A stretch of 64,000 bases of DNA, taken from contig NZ_AP022617.1 of the NCBI RefSeq assembly GCF_010731575.1, positions 3,038,001-3,102,000 of the forward strand. Reading direction: 5' to 3'. Below the pieces are notes generated by a model, which saw only the letters and a program-made list of their open reading frames with translations, did no database searches and had not been told where the DNA came from. Within the stretch, counting starts at the first letter, position 1. Each line of letters opens with the position of its first letter. This stretch comes from Mycolicibacterium monacense (GTDB taxonomy: Bacteria > Actinomycetota > Actinomycetes > Mycobacteriales > Mycobacteriaceae). This document shows, piece after piece, positions 50,311 to 58,913 of this stretch. The position numbers and the translations under genes were made by a program.

Positions 50311-50829
50311 ATGCGGGTCTTGACCGCGTCTGCACGTTTCGGTCACTCGGACTGCGAGCGAATCGTCGATGGCGCGCTGGCACAGCCCGTTCTGGCGGTC
50401 ACCAGCCTGGCCTACGTCGCGGCCGGACTGGTCGTATTGGGCTGGTCGATGCGGTGGAGGTCGCCGCTGGCGTGGGCTGCCGCGATCGTTCTCGTGGCAG
50501 TCGGGGTCGGCAGCTTCGCGTTCCACGGGCCGCAGCCGTCGTGGGCGAAGCCCGCCCACGACCTGCCGATCATCGCCGCGGGCGTGGTGTACGCCGCCGT
50601 CCTCGCCCGCAGCCGGCGTCCGCGGTGGCGGTCGGTGTGGGCGCCGGCGGCCGGGGTCTTCGCGGTGGGGCTGGCGGCCTACGCCGCCGGACGGTCGGGG
50701 TCGCCGCTGTGCCGGCCCGACAGCCTGTGGCAGTACCACGGCGCCTGGCATGTGCTCACTGCCGTCGCCGCGGTGTGGGCCGCTACTGCGCTAGATATCC
50801 CCCGTCGACCGGCAGCACGGCGCCGGTGA
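50311..50829 (+). CDS. CREST-like membrane hydrolase candidate
   Basis: A 172-residue protein with five or six membrane helices. The polar residues within helices, GSFAFHGPQPSW, KPAHDLPIIAAGVVYA and YHGAWHVLTAVAAVW, arrange as Ser-x-x-x-His, Asp and His-x3-His, the metal-dependent amidase pattern of the CREST superfamily (ceramidase/PAQR/Per1). ATG. The overlap of 47 bp with the convergent SDR supports both starts. Function would be membrane lipid amide/ester hydrolysis if the pattern is real; otherwise an unknown membrane protein. Confidence 0.7.
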   Translation: MRVLTASARFGHSDCERIVDGALAQPVLAVTSLAYVAAGLVVLGWSMRWRSPLAWAAAIVLVAVGVGSFAFHGPQPSWAKPAHDLPIIAAGVVYAAVLARSRRPRWRSVWAPAAGVFAVGLAAYAAGRSGSPLCRPDSLWQYHGAWHVLTAVAAVWAATALDIPRRPAARRR

Positions 50830-51583
50830 TGAAGGAGGCGTCGTCGGAGGCGAGAAAGACGATGGCGCTGGCGACTTCGGCTGGTTCGCCGATGCGGCCC
50901 ATCGGGTGCATACGCTCGACCGCCGCCAGGTACTCCGAGCCACCCGGCTCCTCCGGGAACCGCTTGACCCGCTCGGTTCGAATCGTCCCGGGGGCGACGG
51001 CGTTGACTCTGATACCCCGGTCGGCCCACTCGACTGCCAGGTGCTTGGTCAAGCCGGTGGCGATGAACTTGGCGGGACCGTAGGCCGCCTGCCGCTTCTG
51101 CCCCGCCAGTCCGGAGATCGAGGAGAGGCAGACGATGGCGCCACCCCCGGTCGGCAACATCGCCTCGATCGCGAATTTGCAGCACAGGAACATGCCGCGC
51201 CCGTCGATGGCCATCACTTCGTCCCAGCCGGCGGCGGTCATTTCCAGCGCGTCGCCGAGCGGGATGATGCCTGCGTTGGCGACCAGCACATCGAGCCGTC
51301 CGAAGCGGTCGACCGCCGCCCCGATCATCCGCCCCGCGTCATACTCCACCGAGACGTCGCCGACGACGGGCTCGACGTCCGCTCCGGCGTGCCGCAGTTC
51401 ATCGGCAAGCGCCAGCAGCGGCTCGCTCTGAATATCGGTCACGACCAGCCGCGCGCCCTCTCGTGCGAAGAGCACGGCGGTGGCCCGGCCGATGCCGAAC
51501 GCCGCCCCGGTGATCACCGCGGACTTGCCGTGGAGGCGCCCATGTTCCCGGGTCACGGCATTGCTCGTCGTCTCGGTCGACAA
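50783..51583 (-). CDS. Short-chain dehydrogenase/reductase
   Basis: A 266-residue SDR: KSAVITGAAFGIGRATAVLF (TGxxxGIG), VTDIQSEPL indicating NAD preference (Asp), NAGI, SSISGL and AAYGPAKF (YxxxK), and the C-terminal LPVDGGYLAQ. The TTG at 51583 is chosen because a strong AAGGGGGTGGG site precedes it; the frame runs further right to 51877 but into the displaced ssrA region and loses SDR similarity. Last gene before the island boundary. Substrate unknown. Confidence 0.85.
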   Translation of the reverse strand: MSTETTSNAVTREHGRLHGKSAVITGAAFGIGRATAVLFAREGARLVVTDIQSEPLLALADELRHAGADVEPVVGDVSVEYDAGRMIGAAVDRFGRLDVLVANAGIIPLGDALEMTAAGWDEVMAIDGRGMFLCCKFAIEAMLPTGGGAIVCLSSISGLAGQKRQAAYGPAKFIATGLTKHLAVEWADRGIRVNAVAPGTIRTERVKRFPEEPGGSEYLAAVERMHPMGRIGEPAEVASAIVFLASDDASFITGAVLPVDGGYLAQ

Positions 51584-51759
51584 AGCCCACCCCCTTGTGC
51601 GCCGAGCTTTCCAACGCGATAGATGGTTACTCGACCTCGCGGGTTGAGCGGGTCGCGGACAGCATAAGTCCAGGCAGGTGCGTTTCCTGGTGAAATGGCT
51701 ACCGTGACAGCGCGTCAGGCAGCGAAAGCCGGGCGCCCACATGTGAGGTTGGCCGAAAC

Positions 51760-51795
51760 GGCAATGGGCCAGGACTTCCGTCCTGGCCCATTGCC
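51760..51795 (-). terminator. Perfect 16-bp hairpin: displaced ssrA terminator
   Basis: GGCAATGGGCCAGGAC and GTCCTGGCCCATTGCC pair perfectly around a 4-nt loop. On the minus strand it follows directly after the ssrA 3' end fragment, where a tmRNA gene has its terminator. No T-tract follows, as is common in mycobacteria. Confidence 0.65.
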
Positions 51796-51798
51796 ATT

Positions 51799-51825
51799 GG
51801 TGGAGCTGCCGGGAATCGAAACCGG
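51799..51825 (-). repeat. 3' end of ssrA (tmRNA): probable att site
   Basis: On the minus strand this 27-nt stretch ends ATTCCCGGCAGCTCCACC, the T arm and acceptor 3' side of tmRNA; it fits the mycobacterial ssrA 3' end (from memory) in 26 of 27 positions, the exception being a T for G in the T stem. Only this tail is present; no tmRNA body lies to the right. It marks the site-specific recombination site of an element integrated at ssrA. The rest of the gap to 52101 holds no gene; 51967-51983 can fold like a tRNA-Tyr anticodon arm. Confidence 0.75.
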
Positions 51826-52101
51826 TGTGCAACCAAGGCTGACCAGCGAAAACAATGGCTGCGACGACTTGAGACAACGCGAAACGACGCGGCGTGCCGT
51901 GCGTATTTAGCCAAGCGTGTTGATGGCATCAACAGCCATCGCCGGCCAGCGAACCTTCGTCCGCGAACAGACTTACAGTCCGCGTCTCTCGGTCCTTGTT
52001 CCGACAAGCAGTGTCGGTTACGGCGGACGATGCTCGCCGATCGCGCGAAGAACAATCAGGGCCCATCTGCGGCGCAGCGATGTGGCAGAGGAATTAGAAC
52101 C

Positions 52102-52455
52102 CTACCCAGTGCTGCTGGCTGAGTAGGGGTATCCGGCGGCCGACTGCCGCAGCTGCCAGATCTGCGCCGGGCACAGCTCGTTGACCGCTTGGTTGATGAG
52201 GTAGGCGCCCTGGTAGTAGTCCGCGGTCCGGAAGTCGGCCTTCACCTGGTCGACGAGTTGCGCATAGTTCATCTCCGCGGCGACCCGGTCACAGATCGTC
52301 CTGCCGTAGCCGATCGCGGCCTCGGCGTTGGGGAAGTTGTAGCCGGGCCGGACATGAACGTTGACCAGATAGGCCACGGTGTCGGCGCCGGCCGGCGGGG
52401 CGACGGCCACCAGGGCGGCGGCAGCCGTTGCAAGTGCAACGATCACGCGCTTCAT
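52102..52455 (-). CDS. Secreted DUF732 protein
   Basis: A 117-residue exported protein. Sec signal peptide through about residue 25 (VIVALATAAAALVAVAPPAG then ADT). The mature part YLVNVHVRPGYNFPNAEAAI then YGRTICDRVAA is the DUF732 fold, with two cysteines (TICDR, NELCPAQ) that probably form the disulfide. The family occurs in mycobacteria and phages, with unknown function. First gene inside the inferred island. Confidence 0.83.
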   Translation of the reverse strand: MKRVIVALATAAAALVAVAPPAGADTVAYLVNVHVRPGYNFPNAEAAIGYGRTICDRVAAEMNYAQLVDQVKADFRTADYYQGAYLINQAVNELCPAQIWQLRQSAAGYPYSASSTG

Positions 52456-52465
52456 GAGCGAAAAC

Positions 52466-52954
52466 CTATTCCGTGTTCGCGCCGAAAGCGTCGGCGAAGC
52501 TGGTGTTGCCCATGCTCTCCCTCTGGCTGGCGTCCACCGCCGCTAGGAGGCGAGAGTTTTCGATGACGATCATCGCCACGTCGAGTCCGTCGTCGGCATA
52601 GTGGCGATGCCAGATCCACGGCGGCGTATACACGAAGTTGCCCGCGCTCCACCGCACGCGTTGATCGCCAATTTCCGACCAGCCCGAGCCATGTTGCACG
52701 AAGTGAATCGACTCATGTACGTGTCGATGAAGGTCGCTAGCCTCCCCCGCGGGAATCCTCTGCAGAAAAATTTCAATAGAGCTGGCGGGTATTCGCAGGA
52801 GCAACCCAATTTGCGATGGGCTTGCAGTCTGGATCCAGTGCGCCTCGGCGGAGCTAACGACGAGGTGCTTCTCCCCCACGTGCTGGCTGTCGCGACCTCC
52901 TGCTCGCGCCATACTCTTGGCGAATTCGTCTAACTCGTCACGGGATAGAGTCAT
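52466..52954 (-). CDS. Cupin-domain protein
   Basis: A 162-residue cupin. The metal motif is LHRHVHESIHFVQHGSGWSE (several His as in GX5HXHX3-6E), with the second motif NFVYTPPWIWHRHY. VVSSAEAHWI and LQRIPAGEASD precede. Small cupins of this type act as dioxygenases, isomerases or ligand sensors. It lies 10 bp ahead of the DUF732 gene on the same strand. The 210-bp gap 52955-53164 has no gene. Function not known; an oxidative role in aromatic catabolism is only a guess from the island's pca genes. Confidence 0.78.
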   Translation of the reverse strand: MTLSRDELDEFAKSMARAGGRDSQHVGEKHLVVSSAEAHWIQTASPSQIGLLLRIPASSIEIFLQRIPAGEASDLHRHVHESIHFVQHGSGWSEIGDQRVRWSAGNFVYTPPWIWHRHYADDGLDVAMIVIENSRLLAAVDASQRESMGNTSFADAFGANTE

Positions 52955-53164
52955 TCAACGGCCTCCTTCGGGTATTCGTTCGCTCAGTCAGCAGAGTTCT
53001 CGGCCTGCCATGAAAGGTGACCCTTGGTGGACAAGGGTCCAACGGGACTCTGAGTTTGGCCATCATTGATTATCTCGCCGGGCCGATAGATTCGTTGCGA
53101 TGACCACAGAGGCGTGTAGGGGTCAATGCAGGGAACGCACCCGTCACCATTCCTCCGCTTTGAC

Positions 53165-53686
53165 TCATTGGGGCTTGCCGTACACCGCCACGACAACGGT
53201 GCGGTCGACGGAATTCTCTGACCAGACCCCAATCCGGGTGTTCGAGCAGTCGGACATGACTGCGAGATCGACCGGATCGTGATACCACTGGTTAATCAAC
53301 TCGATACCGCTGAACGCGAGCGCGGGATTGATGGCCACGGTCTCTGACACCGCGCCGCTAAATCCCGCGGCCTCCGCCCGCTGCTGTAGCGTAGAAACAT
53401 CCGATCCGACATCGCCGTTGACGTTGCGGTTGGTCAACGCATCGCGTGCGTGCCACTGCGCAGCGAGCTGGAGACTCGGACTAATCTTGATGTCGCTCAC
53501 GCAGCCCGCTTGGCGTTGAATGGTGTATACGTTCGCTACTACGCCGTCATTGAGGCGCTTGTTATCGCCATGTGCGGCGGGCGTTATCAGTAGTGCTTGC
53601 ACGCCAAGCACCGCAACGATACCTACCGTGAGCGTCAAAGGGTGTCGGAGGCGGCGGCCGCCTGATGGCTCTCTGACCATCTTCAT
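53165..53686 (-). CDS. Secreted CAP (SCP/PR1)-domain protein
   Basis: A 173-residue exported protein. The hydrophobic segment LTLTVGIVAVLGVQALLITP is a signal peptide or anchor, ending near PAAHGD. The mature part is a CAP domain: IKISPSLQLAAQWHARDALT then FSGAVSETVAINPAL and ELINQWYHDPVDLAVMSDCS, then NTRIGVWSEN, with His and Glu in the family places and two cysteines. CAP proteins may be peptidases or lipid carriers. The ATG at 53686 is preferred over the longer frame to 53767. Moderately lower GC than the flank. Confidence 0.8.
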   Translation of the reverse strand: MKMVREPSGGRRLRHPLTLTVGIVAVLGVQALLITPAAHGDNKRLNDGVVANVYTIQRQAGCVSDIKISPSLQLAAQWHARDALTNRNVNGDVGSDVSTLQQRAEAAGFSGAVSETVAINPALAFSGIELINQWYHDPVDLAVMSDCSNTRIGVWSENSVDRTVVVAVYGKPQ

Positions 53687-53972
53687 TGCGCCCGGGTTCG
53701 GTCGCCGGGCGTAGAGTTGATCACCGCGGGGCCGCTTTTCGTGGGTCGAGTTACACACAAGAAACATCCCCTATGCCGTAGTCTGCCAAGATGCCGCCTG
53801 CAGCCTCGTCACACTGATCGAAAATGGACGGGATCCAATCAGCGGCGGCCGGCGGCCCAGCGAGAATTGAGCTCACCGCGGCACTTCGATGAATGCGCCA
53901 TGATTGCCGTGCGGGATAAGGGTCATAGGAACCAAAAATCCTCGTCTCCTTCGCTGCCCCGGCTATGGTGCA

Positions 53973-54395
53973 GCCCGGATTATCGACGCCGCTACAGGAC
54001 ATCTCGGGACTGTTTTTGCGGGAGCCGTTGAACCATGTAAAGCCGGCTGTAGCCTCACGGCTCAAGCCAATCGCGGCGTCGTTGAGACGGGTCCACACCG
54101 CGACTGCAAGACCATACGGAGTTGCATTAGCCAGGCTGATCGCCTGAACCTCATCGTCAAATTCCTTCAACGTGAGCACCGAACCGACGATGTCGTCCTG
54201 CATGTCCTGAACAACGGCGGATGCCCGTTCGAGGGTGGCAACAATCGTCGAAGCGGCGAAGTAGCCGGGTAATTCATCGGGTTGACTCGGTTCCCCTCCG
54301 CTGAATTTCGTTCCCTCGGTGCTGGCGATGTTCCGGCACACTCTTTCAGGCTGAGCGTGGGAAACCAGCGGTCCGGCCTGGGCACCGATTTTGCG
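53973..54395 (-). pseudogene. Aldehyde dehydrogenase C-terminal remnant
   Basis: About 141 codons of an intact frame align with the end of an NAD-dependent aldehyde dehydrogenase: AGPLVSHAQPERVCRNIAST, FSGGEPSQPDELPGYFAAST, LTLKEFDDEVQAISLANATP and YGLAVAVWTRLNDAAIGLSR. The EELFGPV motif is eroded to IVGSVL and the catalytic Cys and N-terminal half are absent. The C-terminus is replaced by unrelated residues. A stranded fragment after recombination. It sits between the CAP gene and pcaJ. Confidence 0.75.
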
Positions 54396-54549
54396 GGGAT
54401 TTGCGACGACGATCATGCTGACCTTGGTCCTAGAGCTTGCCGTTGCATCATGAAACTTGTAGACGTGCAGGAGGATTCGCTGCATGCTCTAAAGATCTGC
54501 CCGTCGGTGATCACCGAGGCCGCCTGCGCTGCCGATAGCGCCGCCAAGG

Positions 54550-55272
54550 TCAGCATTGACGAAGATCAGCGACGCGTCCATCACACGAGAGTGCCATGCG
54601 CATCCGCTCCTCGAGCGCGGCAATGCTGAGCCCGAACGTGTGCAAGACCCGCAGCTGGCCGCCACCGGTGTGGTCGATGTCAAACACGGCATAGTCGGTG
54701 TACACCCGATTGACGCATCGAAGTCCGGTCAGTGGATAGCTGCACGAAGGAACCAGTTTGGCGGTTCCGTCCTTTGCGAACAGGGTCATCATGACCAATA
54801 CGCTCTTCGCGCCGATAGCAAGATCCATCGCGCCGCCGACGGCGGGTATGGCGTCAGGCGCCCCGGTGTGCCAGTTGGCGAGATCCCCGCGCTCGCTGAC
54901 CTGAAACGCGCCGAGGACACAGACATCGAGATGACCGCCGCGCATCATGGCGAAGGAGTCGGCGTGGTGGAAGTAGGATGCCCCAGGGGTTTCGGTAACC
55001 GGGATCTTGCCGGCGTTCGTCAGATCCGGATCGATTGCGTCGCCGATCGCCTCCCCACCCATCCCGAGCATCCCGTTCTCGGTGTGCAACACGACCCCCG
55101 CGGCGGGGTCCAGGAAGTCAGCGACCATGGTGGGCTGCCCGATGCCGAGGTTGACGTACGAACCCGCGGGGATGTCGCGGGCGATCATCGCGGCGATCTC
55201 CCGACGGTCGAGCGGGCCCCGGTCGAGGTGCTCGACACAGGCGCGGGTCGATGCGTCGACTGTTCTCGTCAC
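54550..55272 (-). CDS. pcaJ: 3-oxoadipate CoA-transferase subunit B
   Basis: A 240-residue beta subunit of the CoA-transferase that makes beta-ketoadipyl-CoA from succinyl-CoA. The catalytic Glu lies in VLHTENGMLGMGG, with NLGIGQPTMVADFL before it, and HADSFAMMRGGHLDVCVLGA, VMTLFAKDGTAKLV and LTGLRCVNRVYTDYAVFD. The last ~15 residues (CDGRVADLRQC) do not look like the family end, perhaps because of the recombination that left the aldehyde dehydrogenase remnant. GTG overlaps the pcaI stop (GTGA). Last gene of the leftward pca operon. Confidence 0.9.
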   Translation of the reverse strand: MTRTVDASTRACVEHLDRGPLDRREIAAMIARDIPAGSYVNLGIGQPTMVADFLDPAAGVVLHTENGMLGMGGEAIGDAIDPDLTNAGKIPVTETPGASYFHHADSFAMMRGGHLDVCVLGAFQVSERGDLANWHTGAPDAIPAVGGAMDLAIGAKSVLVMMTLFAKDGTAKLVPSCSYPLTGLRCVNRVYTDYAVFDIDHTGGGQLRVLHTFGLSIAALEERMRMALSCDGRVADLRQC

Positions 55273-55967
55273 GAGGCTGCCTCCGTGGACGTCTCGGGAA
55301 TTGCGGACAGGTCGAGGACGCGGTCGACGTAGATGCCGGGCGTGACGACCGTCTCGGGGTCGATCTGCCCGGTGTCGACGACGCGGGAGACCTCGACGAC
55401 AGTAAGCAATGCCGCGGTCGCCATCACCGGGCCGAAGTTTCGCGCGGTCTTGCGGTACAACAGGTTTCCGACCTGGTCCGCTACGTGCGCCCCGATGAGC
55501 GCCACATCTCCGAAGATCGGGTACTCCAGCACGTAGTCGCGGCCGTCGATGGTGCGGATCTCCTTGCCCTCGACCAGTGGCGTGCCAACCCCCGTCGGGC
55601 AGAAGAATGCGCCGATGCCGGCCCCCGCCGCCCTGATCCGTTCGGCCAGGTTGCCCTGAGGGACCACCTCGAGGTCGACCTTGCCCGCCCGGTAGAGCGC
55701 GTCGAACACGTACGAATCGGCCTGTCGGGGGAAGGAGCAGATGACCTTGGTGACCCGGCCCGCCGCCAGCAGCGCGGCCAGGCCGGTGTCGCCGTTGCCT
55801 GCGTTGTTGCTGACGATGGTGAGGTCGGCGGCACCCTGTCGAATCAGCGCATCGATGAGCGTGGTGGGCATGCCCGCCATGCCGAACCCCCCGACGAGAA
55901 CCGTTGCACCGTGGTCGATTCCAGCGACGGCATCCTCGGCACGGTCGCAGACAACGGTGCGACTCAT
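55269..55967 (-). CDS. pcaI: 3-oxoadipate CoA-transferase subunit A
   Basis: A 232-residue alpha subunit: LVGGFGMAGMPTTLIDALIR, TIVSNNAGNGDTGLAALLAA, SFPRQADSYVFDALYRAGKV and EVVPQGNLAERIRAAGAGIG. YVLEYPIFGDVALIGAHVAD is the CoA-side region. It pairs with PcaJ. ATG overlaps the pcaL stop (ATGA). The alternative annotation as scoA (succinyl-CoA:acetoacetate transferase) is possible, but the pca context decides. Confidence 0.92.
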   Translation of the reverse strand: MSRTVVCDRAEDAVAGIDHGATVLVGGFGMAGMPTTLIDALIRQGAADLTIVSNNAGNGDTGLAALLAAGRVTKVICSFPRQADSYVFDALYRAGKVDLEVVPQGNLAERIRAAGAGIGAFFCPTGVGTPLVEGKEIRTIDGRDYVLEYPIFGDVALIGAHVADQVGNLLYRKTARNFGPVMATAALLTVVEVSRVVDTGQIDPETVVTPGIYVDRVLDLSAIPETSTEAAS

Positions 55968-57145
55968 GACGGCGCACCTGGGTGCTCGTCAAACTCCGGC
56001 AAGACCTCGGCGGCGATGCGGAAGGCGGAGTTGGCGTCGGGAACTCCGCAGTAGATCGCGGTCTGCAAGAGCAGCTCTTTGATCTCGTCGTTGCTCAGAC
56101 CGTTCCGGCGGGCCGCCCGCAGGTGCATCGCCAGTTCCTCGTGGTGACCGCGCGCGACCAGCGCCGTCAGCGTGATCATCGAGCGGCTGCGGAAGTCGAG
56201 ACCCGGGCGGGTCCAGATGCTGCCCCAGGCATACTGCGTAATCATGTGCTGGAAGTCGGCGGTCAGGTCGGTGGTACCGGCCACTGCCCGGTCGACGTGC
56301 GCATGGCCCAGCACCTCCCGCCGTACCGCCATTCCTGCACGGTGCACGTCTTCGAGGGACTTGCTCGGGGGCTGCGGAACACCGACGATCTCTGCGATGA
56401 GGCCGGCCACGCGCTCCGGCGCTTCGGCGGGGGCCAGGTGTCCGACGCCTTCGAGCACCACCAGGTCCCCGTCCTTTACGTCGGAGGCGATGCGCCGCAA
56501 CGATTCCGGCGGCGTGGGGCTGTCAGCGCTACCCGCAACGGCCAGGACCGGAGTGACGATCTCGGACAACCTATCGGTTACATCAAACACTGCTAACGCT
56601 TCGCATACCTGCGCATAGGACTCCGCATCGGTGTGACTCAGGGCATCCAGCAGCGCCGAGGCGGTCCCCGGCTCGCGGTCGACAAAGCCCGGCGCGAACC
56701 AGCGCTCGGCTGCGCCGGTCAGCATCGTGTCGACACCGCCGGCGCGGACGGTAGCGGCACGTGCGAGCCAGCCGTCCGGGGTGCCGATGGCGGCGCCGGT
56801 GCACAGCAGGGTCGCCGAGCTGACCCGTTGCGGAGCATCGAGCAGCAGCTGCAGACCGACGCAACCACCCACCGAATCACCGGCGTAGTGGAATGTCTCC
56901 ACGTTAAGGTCGTCCGCGATCACCAGCACCGCTGCCGCGAGGTCGGCGATGGTGAACGGGTGGGCCCGACGGCCGCGGCCGTGACCGGGAAGGTCCCATC
57001 CGACTACGCGCACATGATCGACCAGTCGTTGCGCCACGCCTGTCCACAGGGTGGCCGTCGTTGTCCCCAGCGAGGGGCCCAGCAAAAGCAGCGGCCCGTC
57101 GTCGGGTCCGCCGAGGTGGATGGCGGTGAGAGGCGGATTGCTCAT
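55964..57145 (-). CDS. pcaL: PcaL: enol-lactone hydrolase / carboxymuconolactone decarboxylase fusion
   Basis: A 393-residue fusion. Residues 1-255 are PcaD, the beta-ketoadipate enol-lactone hydrolase: nucleophile Ser in YAGDSVGGCVG, Asp in AGSADSPTPP, His in EGVGHLAPAE. A linker (PQPPSKSLED) leads to PcaC, residues about 265-390, the gamma-carboxymuconolactone decarboxylase: FQHMITQYAWGSIWTRPGLD, SMITLTALVARGHHEELAMH and YCGVPDANSAFRIA. The PcaD-PcaC fusion is known from actinobacteria. ATG overlaps the pcaB stop (ATGA). Confidence 0.93.
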   Translation of the reverse strand: MSNPPLTAIHLGGPDDGPLLLLGPSLGTTTATLWTGVAQRLVDHVRVVGWDLPGHGRGRRAHPFTIADLAAAVLVIADDLNVETFHYAGDSVGGCVGLQLLLDAPQRVSSATLLCTGAAIGTPDGWLARAATVRAGGVDTMLTGAAERWFAPGFVDREPGTASALLDALSHTDAESYAQVCEALAVFDVTDRLSEIVTPVLAVAGSADSPTPPESLRRIASDVKDGDLVVLEGVGHLAPAEAPERVAGLIAEIVGVPQPPSKSLEDVHRAGMAVRREVLGHAHVDRAVAGTTDLTADFQHMITQYAWGSIWTRPGLDFRSRSMITLTALVARGHHEELAMHLRAARRNGLSNDEIKELLLQTAIYCGVPDANSAFRIAAEVLPEFDEHPGAPS

Positions 57146-58347
57146 GGCGCGTCCTTGACGAAGCGGCAAGCCCGGCCGAGTGTCGAGTCGATCAGCCGAT
57201 CCGCGGCGCCGGTGTAGCCGGGTAGCGCTGCACGACCTGTCAGCTCGGTCATCGAGCGCTGTTCGGAAAGCAGGCTTTCGGCGGCGGCCAGATTGGCCGC
57301 GGCGCGCGGCGGGTCGACACGGAGGCCGGACAGGAGGTCGGATGTGTGCGCGGCGGCGACGACGGTGTGGCGGGCCAGCGTCCGCAGGGTTGCCCATTCT
57401 GTGTGCCAGGCGCCGTCGGAGCGTTCGTCGACGGTCGCGCCTGCGGCGGTGTGCAGGATGCTGCCAAGGGGTCCGGCGGTGAGCGCGGCGCGGCGGATCA
57501 GCACCGAGCGGACCGGGTTGTTCTTGTGCGGCAGCGTCGACGAGCCGCCACCATGCCCCTCAGCCAGCTCGCCGATCTCGGGCCTACAGCCCGTCGTGAC
57601 GTCGGTGGCGATGTGGCCCCAGGCGTCGCAGCAGCTCACCAGCGCGTCGCCGATCCGGGTGACCTGCCACCGGGTGGTATGCCAGGGCGGGGTGGGCGCC
57701 AACCGCAGCGTGGCGGCCAAGCCGTCACTGAGAGCGATGGCCCCCTCGACGGATCCGGCCAATTCGGTTGCGGCTGCGAGCGATCCCACCGCGCCACCGA
57801 CCTGCGCCGGCAACGACGCCATCAGCCCCGCTATGGGCTCGGCGGCGTCGAGTACACCGGTCAGCCAGCGGGCGAACTTGGCGCCGAGGGTGCTCGGCAG
57901 TGCGGCCTGGGTCAGCGTGCGGGCGAGTGCCGAAGTGTCACGGTGAGTTTCGGCCAGTTCGGTCAGCGCCCGTACCTGGATGGCGAACTCGTCGCCGATG
58001 CGGATCAAGACGTCACGCGTGCAGAGCATCAGTGCGGTGTCGACGACGTCCTGACTGGTCAGCCCGCGGTGCAGCCAGCGGGCCGTTGGTTCCGCCGAGC
58101 GTTCCCGCAACATCAGCACCAGGGCGGAGACGGGATTGCCGTCCGCGCCAGCACGCCGGGCGATCGTCGCGGCGTCACCGTCGGCGAGCAGGATGGTCAG
58201 GTCCGCGCGCGCCTGCCGGGGCGCGATGCCCGCGTCGACGAGTCCATCCAGCCAGGCTTGTTCCACCGCGACCATCGCGGACAGGAATGCGCCGTCGCTC
58301 ATCAGGTCGCCCGCGAGATCGTCGCCCGGCCAGAACAGATCGATCAT
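57142..58347 (-). CDS. pcaB: 3-carboxy-cis,cis-muconate cycloisomerase
   Basis: A 401-residue member of the fumarase/aspartase fold that lactonises 3-carboxymuconate. The signature is GGGSSTLPHKNNPVRSVLIR, usual GSSxMPxKxN with T for the Met-side residue. HRGLTSQDVVDTALML is the second conserved region, followed by TQAALPSTLGAKFARWLTGV. Homotetramer; three chains form each active site. Spacing ATGA to pcaL and pcaG. Normal length (about 400). Confidence 0.93.
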   Translation of the reverse strand: MIDLFWPGDDLAGDLMSDGAFLSAMVAVEQAWLDGLVDAGIAPRQARADLTILLADGDAATIARRAGADGNPVSALVLMLRERSAEPTARWLHRGLTSQDVVDTALMLCTRDVLIRIGDEFAIQVRALTELAETHRDTSALARTLTQAALPSTLGAKFARWLTGVLDAAEPIAGLMASLPAQVGGAVGSLAAATELAGSVEGAIALSDGLAATLRLAPTPPWHTTRWQVTRIGDALVSCCDAWGHIATDVTTGCRPEIGELAEGHGGGSSTLPHKNNPVRSVLIRRAALTAGPLGSILHTAAGATVDERSDGAWHTEWATLRTLARHTVVAAAHTSDLLSGLRVDPPRAAANLAAAESLLSEQRSMTELTGRAALPGYTGAADRLIDSTLGRACRFVKDAP

Positions 58348-58913
58348 CGTTGGTGGCCCGGGTAACGCAGAAAGACCGTCTCGGGCTTGTCCGGGGTGCC
58401 CTGCAGTTGGATGTCGAAGCGTAGACCGGTTCGGTCGCGGGTGGCGATGAGCGTGTCACGACGCTCGGGCGTAAGCGTGTTCAGCAGCGAATCGTTCTCC
58501 AATTGCTTGCCGGGAATGTAGGCGCGGGTGAACAACCGGTTCAGCAGTCCCCTGGCGAACACGGTGATCGAGATGAACGGCGCGGCAACGGGTTCGCTGA
58601 CGCCGGGGATGACGGTGGTAAAGGTGTACCGCCCCGCTTCATCGGTAGTGGCACGACCCCACCCGGTGAAGGTCCAGCCGTCTCGGTGCAGGGAGCCGCT
58701 GGCGTTCGGGATGCTGCCGTCGGCGTCGGCCTGCCAGATCTCCAGCAGCGCGTCGGGTAACCCTCGGCCGTCGGCGTCTGCGACGACGCCGTGCAACTGA
58801 ACAGCGTTCGGCGAACCGGGCGGCACCAACTCGTTACACCTGTCGAAGGGCAGTGCATAGCCGAAGAACGGTCCGACGGTTTGGCCAGGGGTGGCCGGCA
58901 GCAGCGTGGACAT
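58344..58913 (-). CDS. pcaG: Protocatechuate 3,4-dioxygenase alpha subunit
   Basis: A 189-residue alpha chain of the intradiol ring-cleavage enzyme. TPGQTVGPFFGYALPF opens the fold, then LPDALLEIWQADADGSIPNA and FTGWGRATTDEAGRYTFTTV. The intradiol iron ligands are absent from this chain, as expected for alpha. FISITVFARGLLNRLFTRAY and LRFDIQLQGTPDKPETVF end it. With PcaH it forms (alpha-beta-Fe)n. The ATG shares one base with the pcaH stop. Confidence 0.92.
   Translation of the reverse strand: MSTLLPATPGQTVGPFFGYALPFDRCNELVPPGSPNAVQLHGVVADADGRGLPDALLEIWQADADGSIPNASGSLHRDGWTFTGWGRATTDEAGRYTFTTVIPGVSEPVAAPFISITVFARGLLNRLFTRAYIPGKQLENDSLLNTLTPERRDTLIATRDRTGLRFDIQLQGTPDKPETVFLRYPGHQR

Noticed and set aside
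51699..52055. 118-codon leftward frame across the att region, as an integrase end
   Set aside because: No tyrosine-recombinase motifs; Arg/Ser-rich shadow over the ssrA tail and hairpin.
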